DNA of 64,000 bases from Dechloromonas denitrificans (GCF_020510685.1 NZ_CP075185.1:434001-498000), one strand, 5' to 3'; shown: positions 1 through 8,742, numbered from the stretch's first letter. Made by a program: numbers and translations. Notes: generated by a model from the letters alone, not told the origin.

Positions 1-707
1 ATTCCACCGAAACCTTTGGCACGGCCGATGGCCCGGGCATCCGCTACGTGCTGTTCCTGTCCGGTTGCCCGCTGCGTTGCCAATACTGTCACAACCCCGA
101 TACCTGGCATCGCCAGGACGGCACGCTCACCCCGGTTGAGGACGTATTGGCCGACATCGGCAGCTATCGCGGCTTCATCCGGGCGAATGGCGGGGTCACG
201 CTGAGCGGCGGCGAGCCGCTGGTCCAGGCCAGGTTCTGCAAGGCCGTGCTGCAGGGTTGCAAGGCGATGGGCCTGCATACCGCGCTCGATACCTCCGGTT
301 ACCTGGGCAACCTGGCCGACGACGAATTGCTGGCCAATGTCGATCTGGTGCTGCTCGATATCAAGGCGGCCAGCGGCCGGCGCTATCACCAGCTGACCGG
401 CGTCGAACTGAAGCCGACCATCAAGTTCGCCGAGGATCTGGCGGCGATCAACAAGGCGGTGTGGCTGCGTTACGTACTGGTTCCCGGCCTGACCGACAAC
501 CTCGACGAAATCGAGTCGCTGGCGACCTTCGCCGCCGGGCTGGGCAATGTCGAGCGGGTCGATGTCCTGCCGTTTCACAAGTTGGGCGAACACAAGTGGC
601 GCGATCGCGGCCTGGATTATCGGCTTGAACGCGTCGAACCGCCATCGCAGGAATTGCTTGAAACCGTGCGGCAGACGTTTCGCGCCGCCGGACTTCTGGC
701 GCACTGA
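1..707 (+). CDS. pflA: Pyruvate formate-lyase activating enzyme, 5' partial
   Basis: Radical-SAM enzyme that installs the glycyl radical on pyruvate formate-lyase under anoxia. The frame is open from base 3 to the window edge, so the true start lies upstream; only a short N-terminal piece is missing, because the text begins STETFGTADGPGIRYVLF, a stretch found very near the start of PflA proteins. The radical-SAM cluster motif CPLRCQYC (CxxxCxxC) follows, then HNPDTW and the SAM-binding GGE (LSGGEPL). The remaining length of about 234 codons fits PflA (about 245 aa). The gene sits just ahead of a phosphotransacetylase fusion, ackA and a formate channel gene, which supports the PFL route; pflB would be expected just outside the window. 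Confidence 0.93.
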   Translation, partial: STETFGTADGPGIRYVLFLSGCPLRCQYCHNPDTWHRQDGTLTPVEDVLADIGSYRGFIRANGGVTLSGGEPLVQARFCKAVLQGCKAMGLHTALDTSGYLGNLADDELLANVDLVLLDIKAASGRRYHQLTGVELKPTIKFAEDLAAINKAVWLRYVLVPGLTDNLDEIESLATFAAGLGNVERVDVLPFHKLGEHKWRDRGLDYRLERVEPPSQELLETVRQTFRAAGLLAH

Positions 708-765
708 TCGCCTCGATCGGCACCGCGCCAACAAACAAGCGTCAATTGAGTATTAGGAGAATAGC

Positions 766-2271
766 GTGTTAGCAGAATTCGCTTCAAAAATCGGTCTGGA
801 TGCCAGCTTGCTGGCCAACGGTTCGCCCGCCGCGGCGCTGCCCTGTTTCGATCAACAGGCGCTGGCTGCCGGTGTCGACAACGTGCCTTTCGACGAGATC
901 GAAATCGGCCAGTCGGCGAGCATGTCGCGGCAATTGACGATGGACGACATCGAGTTGTTCGCCACCGTTTCGGGCAATACCAATCCGGTCCATCTCGACA
1001 AGAATTTCGCGGCCAATACCAGCCACCACAAAATCATCGCCCACGGCATGTGGTCGGGGGCGCTGGTCTCCGGGGTGCTGGGTTCGAAGTTGCCGGGGTC
1101 GGGCACGGTCTATCTCGGCCAGAATCTCAATTTTGAGCATACCGTCGGCCTCGGCGACACCGTTACCGCAACGGTGACGGTGATCGAGAAAAAGCCGGCC
1201 AGCAATATCGTCATCCTCGACTGCATCTGTGTTAACCAGCGTGGCGAAGTCATCGTCACCGGCAATGCCGAGGTCGTGGCGCCGACCCAGAAGGTGCACC
1301 GCGACGCGCTCGACCTGCCCGAAGTGCAACTGATCCACCACGACCAGCACGATGCCCTGCTGCACAAGTGCGACGACCTGGTCCCGGTGCCGACGGCGGT
1401 GGTTTATCCGTGCAACGAGAGTTCGCTGCGCGGTGCCGTCGAGGCGGCCGAGGCCGGCTTGATCTCGCCGGTCCTGGTCGGCCCGGCCGCGCTGATCAAG
1501 GAGATCGCGATGACTTTCGATCTCGACATCAGCCCGTACCGTCTGGTCGATGTCGAACTCGCCCCGGACGCCGCCGAAACGGCCGCCCGCCTGGCGCGCG
1601 ACGGCGAGGTCGAAGCGCTGATGAAAGGCTCGCTGCATACCGACGAATTGATGGGCGCCGTCGTCCGCAAGGAGAACTGCCTGCGCACGCGTTCGCGGAT
1701 CAGCCATGTCTTCCTGATGAACGTGCCGACCTATCCGCGCCCGCTGCTGATCACCGATGCGGCGATCAACATCGCCCCGACGCTGGAGGACAAGGTGCAT
1801 ATCGTCCAGAACGCGATCAATCTGGCCCGCGTGCTCGGCGTCGCCAAACCGAACGTGGCGATCCTCTCGGCGGTCGAGAACATCAACCTGAAGATTCCCT
1901 CAACGCTGGAAGCCGCCGTGCTGTGCAAGATGGCCGACCGCGGACAGATCACCGGCGGCGTGCTGGACGGCCCGCTGGCTTTCGACAACGCCATCTCGGC
2001 CGAGGCCGCCAAGACCAAGGGCATCAACTCGCCGGTCGCCGGCGCCGCCGACATCCTGCTGGTGCCCGATCTCGAATCCGGCAACATGCTGGCCAAGCAG
2101 CTTTCCTTCCTGGCCAATGCCGATGCCGCAGGCATCGTCCTCGGCGCCAAGGTGCCGATCATCCTGACCAGCCGCGCCGACAACCTGCGCTCGCGCCTGG
2201 CCTCCTGCGCCGTCGCTGCCTTGCTCGCCACCGCCAACCGCAAGGCGCATCCAGCGCCCGCCGGCAACTGA
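766..2271 (+). CDS. MaoC-like dehydratase / phosphate acetyltransferase fusion
   Basis: A 501-aa two-domain protein. Residues about 40-165 form a MaoC hot-dog domain with the hydratase signature NTNPVHLD followed by AHGM. Residues about 200-490 form a phosphate acetyl/butyryltransferase domain converting acetyl-CoA plus phosphate to acetyl phosphate and CoA. The start is GTG with an AGGAG ribosome site at 755-758. Ten bases downstream comes acetate kinase, so the pair gives substrate-level ATP from acetyl-CoA. Annotated relatives are called bifunctional enoyl-CoA hydratase/phosphate acetyltransferase; what the MaoC half does is not settled by sequence. A phosphate butyryltransferase activity is a possible alternative. 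Confidence 0.92.
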   Translation: MLAEFASKIGLDASLLANGSPAAALPCFDQQALAAGVDNVPFDEIEIGQSASMSRQLTMDDIELFATVSGNTNPVHLDKNFAANTSHHKIIAHGMWSGALVSGVLGSKLPGSGTVYLGQNLNFEHTVGLGDTVTATVTVIEKKPASNIVILDCICVNQRGEVIVTGNAEVVAPTQKVHRDALDLPEVQLIHHDQHDALLHKCDDLVPVPTAVVYPCNESSLRGAVEAAEAGLISPVLVGPAALIKEIAMTFDLDISPYRLVDVELAPDAAETAARLARDGEVEALMKGSLHTDELMGAVVRKENCLRTRSRISHVFLMNVPTYPRPLLITDAAINIAPTLEDKVHIVQNAINLARVLGVAKPNVAILSAVENINLKIPSTLEAAVLCKMADRGQITGGVLDGPLAFDNAISAEAAKTKGINSPVAGAADILLVPDLESGNMLAKQLSFLANADAAGIVLGAKVPIILTSRADNLRSRLASCAVAALLATANRKAHPAPAGN

Positions 2272-2281
2272 GGAGCGGATC

Positions 2282-3493
2282 ATGACTAGCAAACAAGCCG
2301 CCTACCTGGTCCTCAATGCCGGCTCGTCGAGCCTGAAATTCTCGGCCTTCCGCCAGCAGGCCGCCAGCGCCGATCTGGAAACCCTGCTCTCCGGGCAGAT
2401 TTCCGGTATCGGCAGCAGCGCCCACTTCGCCGCCAAGGGGGCGGACCGCCGCCTGCTCGCCGAGCATCGCTGGGACGACAAGGATTCGCTGTGCCGCGAT
2501 ACGCTGCTGCAATATGTGCTGCGCTGGGTCCGCGCGACGCTGGTCGACGACGAGATCGTCGCCGTCGGACATCGCGTCGTGCATGGCGGACTCGCCCTCG
2601 GCCAGCCGATGCGCGTCAGCCCGCAACTGCTCGACCAGCTCGACAGCCTGGTCCCGCTGGCGCCCTTGCACCAGCCGCACAATCTGGCGCCGATGCGCAT
2701 CCTCGCCAAGAACTTCCCGGATCTGGAGCAGGTGGCCTGCTTCGATACCGCTTTCCACAGCAGCCAGCCGGCCATCGCGCGCAGCTTCGCCTTGCCCCAG
2801 GCGCTGACCGATGAAGGCGTGTGCAGCTACGGCTTCCACGGCCTGTCCTATGAGTACGTGACCAGTCAGTTGCTGGAGAATCGCCCCGATCTGGCGGAAG
2901 GCCACGTCGTCATCTGCCATCTCGGCAATGGCTCGAGCCTGTGCGCGGTCAAGGGCGGGCGCAGCATGGATACCTCGATGGGCTTCTCGGCCCTCGACGG
3001 CGTGCCGATGGGCACGCGGGCCGGCAGCGTCGATCCGGGCGTCATCCTGTACCTGATGCGTGAGAAGAAGATGGGCCTGGAAGAGCTGGAAGACCTGCTC
3101 TACCGGCAATCCGGCCTGCTCGGCGTGTCCGGCGTGTCGAACGACATGCAGGTACTGCAGGCCTCGGACGACCCGCGCGCCCAGAAAGCCGTCGAGCTGT
3201 TCTGCTTCCGCGTCGCCAAGGAAGTGGCGGCCCTGGCGGCATCGATGGGCGGCCTGGATGCCCTGGTGTTCACCGCCGGCATCGGCGAGAACTCGCCGGA
3301 GATTCGCGCCCTGATCGCCGAGCGTCTCGAATGGCTGGGCGTCAAGGTCGATGCCGCGGCCAACCGGAATCGCGAGTATTACATCGCGGCAACGGACTCC
3401 AAGGTGCCGGTCTTCGTCATCCCGACCAACGAAGAAATGATGATCGCCAAGCACACGATCAACGTGCTGGGGCAAACGATCGGCCATGCCTGA
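2282..3493 (+). CDS. ackA: Acetate kinase
   Basis: Transfers the phosphoryl group of acetyl phosphate to ADP, giving acetate and ATP. The 403-aa protein has the ASKHA-fold acetokinase signatures: LVLNAGSSSLKF at the N-terminus, HRVVHGG, the CFDTAFH loop, FHGLSYEYV, HLGNGSSLCAVKGGRSMDTS, and TAGIGENS near the end. It starts right after the phosphotransacetylase fusion (stop at 2269-2271), so the two are co-transcribed. A hairpin separates it from the downstream channel gene. Confidence 0.96.
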   Translation: MTSKQAAYLVLNAGSSSLKFSAFRQQAASADLETLLSGQISGIGSSAHFAAKGADRRLLAEHRWDDKDSLCRDTLLQYVLRWVRATLVDDEIVAVGHRVVHGGLALGQPMRVSPQLLDQLDSLVPLAPLHQPHNLAPMRILAKNFPDLEQVACFDTAFHSSQPAIARSFALPQALTDEGVCSYGFHGLSYEYVTSQLLENRPDLAEGHVVICHLGNGSSLCAVKGGRSMDTSMGFSALDGVPMGTRAGSVDPGVILYLMREKKMGLEELEDLLYRQSGLLGVSGVSNDMQVLQASDDPRAQKAVELFCFRVAKEVAALAASMGGLDALVFTAGIGENSPEIRALIAERLEWLGVKVDAAANRNREYYIAATDSKVPVFVIPTNEEMMIAKHTINVLGQTIGHA

Positions 3494-3521
3494 GCGGTTC
3501 AGGCAGCGGATGACCATGGCA

Positions 3522-3541
3522 GCCGGGTGACAGCACCCGGC
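3522..3541 (+). terminator. Hairpin between ackA and the FNT channel gene
   Basis: A perfect 8-bp inverted repeat, GCCGGGTG then CACCCGGC, with a 4-base loop (ACAG). No T-run follows, so it is more likely a processing or attenuation element inside an operon than a strong terminator. It ends about 20 bases before the start codon of the next gene and leaves that gene's AGGAAGG ribosome site free. Confidence 0.4.
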
Positions 3542-3562
3542 CGCTTCACAGGAAGGCATGAA

Positions 3563-4528
3563 ATGCTCAAGAAAATAGACGGCGGGCGCCTCCTCGAGGC
3601 GCGCGACAGCAGCCGGCCGACGGCGGCGCATGGCGAGGCGAGCCTCAGCTTCGCGCTCGACCCCCTGATGCCGGACGCCATTGCCCAGGCGGCGGAGGAT
3701 GTCGGCGTCAAGAAAGCCAAACTCAGTCCGGGTGTGCTATTCGGCTTGTCGGTGCTGGGCGGGGCGTTCGTCGCTCTCGGCGGGCTGTTCGCCACGGTGA
3801 CGATTTCCGGCGCGGCCGGGCATCTGCCCTACGGGGTGATGCGCCTGCTGATGGGGGCGACTTTCTCGCTCGGCCTGATGCTCGTCGTCATCGCCGGCGC
3901 CCAACTGTTCACCAGCGACGCGCTGATGGTCATGGCCTGGGCCAGCGGCCGGCTCAAGACCGGGCGCATGCTGCGCGTGTGGACCACCGTCTGGCTGGGC
4001 AATTTCGTCGGCGCGCTGGGCGTCGCCGCCCTGGTCTTCCTGTCCGGCCAATACACCTTCGGGCATGGCGAAGTGGGCGCCTCGGCGCTTTACCTGGCCA
4101 CCGCGAAAAGCACGCTGGCGCCGGACAAGGCCTTCTTCCTCGGCATCCTCTGTAACGTCCTGGTCTGCCTGGCGGCCTGGGTGGCCATGGCGGCACGCAG
4201 CATCGGCGACAAGATCCTGGCGATGTTCTTCCCGATCGCCGCTTTCGTCGCCGCCGGCTTCGAGCACTGCGTCGCCAACATGTATTTCATCCCGGTCGGC
4301 CTGTTCATCAAGTGGTGGGCGCCCGACGCCTTCTGGGCCGATCTGGCCAGCCATGGCGGCACGCCGCCGGAAATTCCGCTCGATCAGTTCGCCATCAACC
4401 TGGCCGCCGTCACGCTCGGCAACTGGGTCGGCGGCGCCGTGCTGGTCGGCGCCGTCTATTGGCTGATCTTTCGCAGCGGCAGCAAGCTCGCCGACCCGAT
4501 CAAGGAAAAGCTCTACAAAAGCATATGA
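3563..4528 (+). CDS. Formate/nitrite transporter family channel (FocA-like)
   Basis: Integral inner-membrane channel of the FNT family, most likely exporting or re-importing the formate made by pyruvate formate-lyase. The 321-aa protein has the six-helix FNT pattern, with the motif GAQLFTSDAL in the third helix region and FEHCVANMY, which carries the conserved pore histidine. ATG at 3563 is chosen over an in-frame ATG at 3527 because AGGAAGG lies at 3550-3556 with good spacing and the family N-terminus is short. The stop overlaps the next start as ATGA. It could also carry nitrite or other small monocarboxylates; the pflA and pta/ackA neighbours favour formate. Confidence 0.9.
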   Translation: MLKKIDGGRLLEARDSSRPTAAHGEASLSFALDPLMPDAIAQAAEDVGVKKAKLSPGVLFGLSVLGGAFVALGGLFATVTISGAAGHLPYGVMRLLMGATFSLGLMLVVIAGAQLFTSDALMVMAWASGRLKTGRMLRVWTTVWLGNFVGALGVAALVFLSGQYTFGHGEVGASALYLATAKSTLAPDKAFFLGILCNVLVCLAAWVAMAARSIGDKILAMFFPIAAFVAAGFEHCVANMYFIPVGLFIKWWAPDAFWADLASHGGTPPEIPLDQFAINLAAVTLGNWVGGAVLVGAVYWLIFRSGSKLADPIKEKLYKSI

Positions 4529-6027
4529 CCAAAACAATCGACATCACCGAGCTGTGCCTGCGCGACGCGCACCAGAGTCTGCTGGCGACCCGGATGGCGC
4601 TAGCCGACATGGTGCCGGCCTGCGCCGACATTGACCAGGCCGGCTACTGGTCGGTCGAATGCTGGGGCGGCGCGACCTTCGACGCCTGCATCCGTTTCCT
4701 CAACGAAGACCCGTGGGAACGGCTGCGCGTCTTTCGCAAGTTGCTGCCCAATTCGCGGCTGCAGATGCTGCTGCGCGGCCAGAACCTGCTCGGCTACCGG
4801 CATTACGAGGACGGCGTCGTCGACCGCTTCGTCGACAAGGCGGCCGAGAACGGCATGGATGTCTTCCGCGTCTTCGATGCCCTCAACGACATCCGCAACA
4901 TCCGCCATTCGGTCCAGGCGGTACGCCGCAACGGCAAACATGCCCAGGGGACGATCTGCTACACGGTCAGTCCGCTGCACACCACCGAAACCTTTGTGGC
5001 AATGGCCGAACAACTGGTCGACCTCGGCTGCGACTCGATCTGCCTGAAGGACATGGCCGCACTGCTCAAGCCGCAGCCGGCCTACGACATCGTCAAGGGC
5101 ATCAAGACGCGCTGCGGCGAGGGCGTGCGCATTCACGTCCATACCCATGCGACGACCGGCGTCACGCTGGTCTCCCTGATGAAAGCCATCGAAGCCGGCG
5201 CCGACTGCGTCGATACCGCGATCAGCTCGCTCAGCCTCGGCCCCGGCCACAATCCGACCGAGAGCCTGGTCGCCATGCTCGACGGCACCGGCTACGAAGC
5301 CCGCCTGAACAAAGCCTGCCTGCATCGCATCAAGGATCACTTCGCCGCCTTGCGGCCGCGCTACCAAGCTTTCATGTCGAACATCCACGGCGTCGAGACC
5401 GACATCTTCGACAGCCAGATCCCGGGCGGCATGATTTCCAACATGGAAAGCCAGCTCAAGCAGCAGAAGGCGGAAGACCGCCTCGATGAGGTTCTGGTCG
5501 AAGTGCCACGGGTCCGCGAGGATGCCGGCTTTCCGCCGCTGGTCACGCCATCCAGCCAGATCGTCGGGACGCAGGCCGTGTTCAATGTGCTGATGGGCCG
5601 CTACAAAGTGATGTCCAGCGAATTCGCCGACCTGATGCTCGGCTATTACGGCCAGGCACCGGGCGAGCGCGACCCGGCGGTCCTCGCCCTGGCCGAACAG
5701 CACGCCCACAAGCCGCCCATCGAACAGCGCCCGGCCGATCTGCTGCAACCCGAGTGGGGCGCCCTGCAGGCTGCGGCGACAGCGTTGCCGGGTTGCGACG
5801 GCAGCGAAGAAGACGTCCTGACCTACGCGATGTTCCCGCAGGTCGCCCCCGGTTTCTTCGCCAGCCGCGCCCTTGGCCCGAAGAACCTCGGCGTCGACCC
5901 GGCGCCGCCCGCCGCTCCGGCCGGCAGCCCGGCCGGCGAGGCGGCCCCGCTGCGCAGCCCGATCACCTACGACGTCAAACTGAACGGCCGCTCGCACCGG
6001 GTCTCGGTGACGCCGGTCAGCGAATAG
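4525..6027 (+). CDS. Methylmalonyl-CoA carboxytransferase 5S subunit (pyruvate carboxyltransferase)
   Basis: A 500-aa TIM-barrel carboxyltransferase that moves CO2 between carboxybiotin and pyruvate/oxaloacetate. It shows the HMGL-like entry motif TELCLRDAHQSLLATRM, the catalytic lysine region ICLKDMAALL, and the metal-ligand histidines in HVHTHATTGV; residues after about 300 form the PYC/OADA domain. There is no C-terminal biotinyl domain, the length matches the Propionibacterium 5S subunit (about 505 aa), and no OadB-type membrane decarboxylase gene is next to it. Together with the 12S and 1.3S genes this fits a transcarboxylase rather than a sodium-pumping oxaloacetate decarboxylase. It overlaps the channel gene by 4 bases. 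Confidence 0.88.
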   Translation: MTKTIDITELCLRDAHQSLLATRMALADMVPACADIDQAGYWSVECWGGATFDACIRFLNEDPWERLRVFRKLLPNSRLQMLLRGQNLLGYRHYEDGVVDRFVDKAAENGMDVFRVFDALNDIRNIRHSVQAVRRNGKHAQGTICYTVSPLHTTETFVAMAEQLVDLGCDSICLKDMAALLKPQPAYDIVKGIKTRCGEGVRIHVHTHATTGVTLVSLMKAIEAGADCVDTAISSLSLGPGHNPTESLVAMLDGTGYEARLNKACLHRIKDHFAALRPRYQAFMSNIHGVETDIFDSQIPGGMISNMESQLKQQKAEDRLDEVLVEVPRVREDAGFPPLVTPSSQIVGTQAVFNVLMGRYKVMSSEFADLMLGYYGQAPGERDPAVLALAEQHAHKPPIEQRPADLLQPEWGALQAAATALPGCDGSEEDVLTYAMFPQVAPGFFASRALGPKNLGVDPAPPAAPAGSPAGEAAPLRSPITYDVKLNGRSHRVSVTPVSE

Positions 6028-6039
6028 ACAGGACGAACC

Positions 6040-7587
6040 ATGAGCACCATGCAAGAGAAGATTGCCGAACTGCGCCGCCGCCGCGCGGTGAATGCCCTCG
6101 GCGGCGGCGCCGAGAAGCAGGAGAAGCATCGCCAGTCCGGCCGGCTGACCGCCCGCGAACGGGTCGCCGCGCTGGTCGATGCCGACAGCTTCGAGGAAGT
6201 CGGCCAGTTCGCCACGCATCGCGCGACGCTGTTCGGCATGGCCGACAAGGTCTTTGCCGCCGATGGCGTGATCACCGGCGCGGCCTCGGTCGGCGGCCGG
6301 CTGGTCCATCTGGCCAGCCAGGATTTCACGGTGGCCGGCGGTTCGGCCGGCGAGACGCATTCGATCAAGGTCGCCGAGATCATGCAATCGTCGCTGAAGA
6401 CCGGCTCGCCCTTCGTCTTCATCAACGATTCCGGCGGCGCCCGGGTACAGGAAGGGATCGCTTCGCTGTCCGGTTACGGCAAGGTGTTTCACGCCAACGT
6501 GCTGCTCTCCGGCGCGGTGCCGCAGATCTCGCTGATCTGCGGGCCGTGCGCCGGCGGCGCGGCCTATAGCCCGGCACTGACCGACTTCATCATCCAGACC
6601 CGCCAGGCGCAGATGTTCATCACCGGGCCGCAGGTCATCAAGCAGGTCACCGGCGAGAGCGTCACCGCCGAGGAACTCGGCGGGCCGGATGCGCACATGG
6701 TGCACTCCGGGGTCATCCACTTCATCGCCGACGACGATCAGCACGCCATCGCGCTCTGTCGCAAACTGCTCGCCTTCCTGCCGGCCAATAATCTCGAAGA
6801 TCCGCCGCTGGTCGAGGGCGATTACCTGATCGAAGCCAATCCGCTGCTCGAAACGCTGTTGCCCGAGGAAAGCAAGCAGGGTTACGACGTCCGGACGGTG
6901 ATCGCGGCGATCGTCGATGAGGCCGATTTCCTCGAAGTCCAGGCCGGCCATGCGATGAACATCGTCGTCGGCTTTGCCCGGGTGTGCGGCGCCTCGGTCG
7001 GCATCGTCGCCAACCAGCCGTCGGTCAAGGCCGGCGTGCTCGACATCGATGCGTCGACCAAGGCGGCGCGCTTCATCCGTTTCTGCAACGCGTTCAACAT
7101 TCCGCTCGTCACCTTCGTCGATGTGCCGGGCTTCATGCCGGGCGTCGAGCAGGAGTACGGCGGCATCATCCGCCATGGCGCCAAGCTGCTCTTCGCCTAT
7201 TCGTCGGCGACCGTGCCGAAGATCACGATCATCCTGCGCAAGAGCTACGGCGGTGCCTACCTCGCGATGTGCGGCAAGGATCTCGATGCCGACCGGGTGT
7301 TCGCCTGGCCGACCGCCGAAATCGCCGTGATGGGCGCCGAAGGCGCGGCCGAGATCGTCTTCCGCAAGGAGATCGGCGAGGCGGCCAACCCGGAGCAACG
7401 GCGGGCCGAGCTGATCGCCAGTTATCGCGAGACCTTCTCCAACCCCTATGTCGCCGCCGAACAGCGGCTGGTCGATGCCGTCATCGAACCGGCCCTGACC
7501 CGCCAGCACATCGCCCAGGCGCTCGAGTACCTGCGCATCAAGCGGGTGCCCCGGCCGCACAAGAAGCACGGTTTGATACCGCTGTGA
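6040..7587 (+). CDS. Methylmalonyl-CoA carboxytransferase 12S subunit (acyl-CoA carboxyltransferase)
   Basis: A 515-aa carboxyl-transferase with N- and C-terminal crotonase-fold halves, handling methylmalonyl-CoA/propionyl-CoA. Recognisable parts are GRLTARERVAALVDADSFEE near the N-terminus, the oxyanion region CGPCAGGAAYSPALTDF, and in the C-half FVDVPGFMPG, SYGGAYLAMCGK and AVMGAEGAAEIVFRKEI. The length matches 12S (about 524 aa) and PccB/MmdA proteins. The pairing with a 5S-type gene upstream and a free biotin carrier downstream argues for transcarboxylase. A methylmalonyl-CoA decarboxylase alpha subunit is the main alternative, but no membrane subunit gene is seen. Confidence 0.9.
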   Translation: MSTMQEKIAELRRRRAVNALGGGAEKQEKHRQSGRLTARERVAALVDADSFEEVGQFATHRATLFGMADKVFAADGVITGAASVGGRLVHLASQDFTVAGGSAGETHSIKVAEIMQSSLKTGSPFVFINDSGGARVQEGIASLSGYGKVFHANVLLSGAVPQISLICGPCAGGAAYSPALTDFIIQTRQAQMFITGPQVIKQVTGESVTAEELGGPDAHMVHSGVIHFIADDDQHAIALCRKLLAFLPANNLEDPPLVEGDYLIEANPLLETLLPEESKQGYDVRTVIAAIVDEADFLEVQAGHAMNIVVGFARVCGASVGIVANQPSVKAGVLDIDASTKAARFIRFCNAFNIPLVTFVDVPGFMPGVEQEYGGIIRHGAKLLFAYSSATVPKITIILRKSYGGAYLAMCGKDLDADRVFAWPTAEIAVMGAEGAAEIVFRKEIGEAANPEQRRAELIASYRETFSNPYVAAEQRLVDAVIEPALTRQHIAQALEYLRIKRVPRPHKKHGLIPL

Positions 7588-7597
7588 GAAGGCTCGC

Positions 7598-7882
7598 ATG
7601 AAAAACAAACAACCCGAAGACGACTTGCTGGCGCTGATCGCCCTGATGCGCGCCGAGATCGGAACGCTGACCGGCCGGGTGTCGCAACTCGAGCACGGCC
7701 TGGACGAGAGGGCATCGGCCGGGCGGGCTGAAATCGGCGAAGAGACCTTGCTCGCCATTTCGGCGGCGGTCGCCGCTTTCCTCGGCGTGCCGGCCCGCAT
7801 CCGCCAGGTCCGCGTCGTCCACTCCAAGGTCTGGGCCCAGGTCGGGCGCATCGGGGTGCACGCTTCGCACCGCCTCAATTGA
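7598..7882 (+). CDS. Small accessory protein of the transcarboxylase operon
   Basis: A 94-aa protein between the 12S and 1.3S genes (10- and 13-base gaps). Residues 5-35 look coiled-coil-like. Residues about 46-94 (LLAISAAVAAFLGVP, then WAQVGRIGVHASHRL) resemble the short tails found in small accessory or epsilon/OadG-like subunits of biotin-dependent acyl-CoA carboxylases and decarboxylases. There is no transmembrane helix, unlike true OadG. The likely role is assembly or stabilisation of the complex. This assignment rests on position and the tail pattern only. Confidence 0.6.
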   Translation: MKNKQPEDDLLALIALMRAEIGTLTGRVSQLEHGLDERASAGRAEIGEETLLAISAAVAAFLGVPARIRQVRVVHSKVWAQVGRIGVHASHRLN

Positions 7883-7895
7883 TCGGGAAACCAGC

Positions 7896-8288
7896 ATGAA
7901 ACTGAAGATCACCATCGCCGACACCACCTACGAGGTCGATGTCGAAGTTGCCGAAGCCGACCACGCCAGCCTGCCGCCGGCCTATCCGGTCGGCTCGGCC
8001 AGACTGGCCGGCAGCGCCGCCAGTCCGCCGAGCGCCGCGCCGGCCAGCCTGCCCGATCGGCCCCTGGCCGACGAGGACCGGGTCTGCCGCAGCCCGGTCT
8101 CCGGCGTCGTCGTCAAGGTGTTCGCCAAGGCCGGCGACAACATCCAGGCCGGCGATTCGTTGCTGCTGCTCGAAGCGATGAAGATGGAAACCAACATCAC
8201 CGCCCCGGTTGGCGGCGTCGTGGCCGCAGTCAAGGTCGGGGCCGGCCAGCATGTCCAGACCGGGAACATCCTGATCGAGTTCGTTTAA
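7896..8288 (+). CDS. Biotin carboxyl carrier protein (transcarboxylase 1.3S type)
   Basis: A 130-aa carrier that shuttles the carboxyl group between the 12S and 5S subunits. It has a short N-terminal binding segment (KLKITIADTTYEVDVEV), an Ala/Pro/Ser-rich linker at about residues 30-60, and a C-terminal biotinyl domain with the canonical site EAMKMET, biotinylated lysine K96, 35 residues from the end as usual. No biotin carboxylase gene is nearby, so carboxybiotin must be made by transfer from an acyl-CoA, as in transcarboxylase, not from bicarbonate and ATP. Confidence 0.93.
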   Translation: MKLKITIADTTYEVDVEVAEADHASLPPAYPVGSARLAGSAASPPSAAPASLPDRPLADEDRVCRSPVSGVVVKVFAKAGDNIQAGDSLLLLEAMKMETNITAPVGGVVAAVKVGAGQHVQTGNILIEFV

Positions 8289-8315
8289 GGCAGCCGGGAC
8301 GGCAAGGAGGTAGCG

Positions 8316-8657
8316 ATGGCAACGATTCAGGCAGAGGCCGGGGGCTTCTTCAGAAACCCCGGTCGCGAGGTGGCACGCCTCGAAGACGAAGTGGCCCGCC
8401 GGCTGCGCCTGCTCGGGATCGCGCCGGACGACCGGGCAGGCATCCGGCGATTGTTGGCCGGCCCGCCGGCCGGCAAGGCGGGCGGCCAGCATGATTCGAC
8501 GACCGCCGATCTGCTCGGCCTTGGCCTGCTACTGGTCAGATTGCTCCGCCAGTCAGCCTCGGCCGGCCGCGATCCGGGTCTCGGACCGACCAGCCGCGCC
8601 TTCATCGATGGCGTGCTCGGCCGGCGCAGCACGCCATCGGCATTGCCCGAAAAATGA
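8316..8657 (+). CDS. Hypothetical protein at the end of the transcarboxylase operon
   Basis: A 113-aa protein that I do not recognise. A near-perfect ribosome site AAGGAGG (8304-8310) six bases before the ATG, and its position 27 bases after the biotin carrier gene, make it likely to be translated. Residues 18-32 form a charged helix (REVARLEDEVARRLR); a Gly/Ala linker and a short leucine-rich stretch (LLGLGLLLVRLL) follow, too short and arginine-interrupted for a clear membrane helix. No catalytic motif is visible. Confidence 0.65.
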   Translation: MATIQAEAGGFFRNPGREVARLEDEVARRLRLLGIAPDDRAGIRRLLAGPPAGKAGGQHDSTTADLLGLGLLLVRLLRQSASAGRDPGLGPTSRAFIDGVLGRRSTPSALPEK

Positions 8658-8742
8658 TCGATGAATTGCCCGGCGCCGACCGGCCGAATGCCGGGTGGTG
8701 AATGAGGTTTTGGCGCCTCGTTTGTCAGCATAGAATGCGCAA

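Noticed and set aside
4600..7878. A 1092-codon open frame on the minus strand opposite the transcarboxylase genes
   Set aside because: It is the antisense shadow of well-supported plus-strand genes; high-GC codon use suppresses stops on the opposite strand, and its translation has no recognisable family and is Arg/Gly/Asp-rich.
4525..8288. Sodium-pumping oxaloacetate or methylmalonyl-CoA decarboxylase
   Set aside because: No OadB/MmdB-like membrane subunit gene and no membrane gamma subunit; separate 5S, 12S and 1.3S genes fit a transcarboxylase better.
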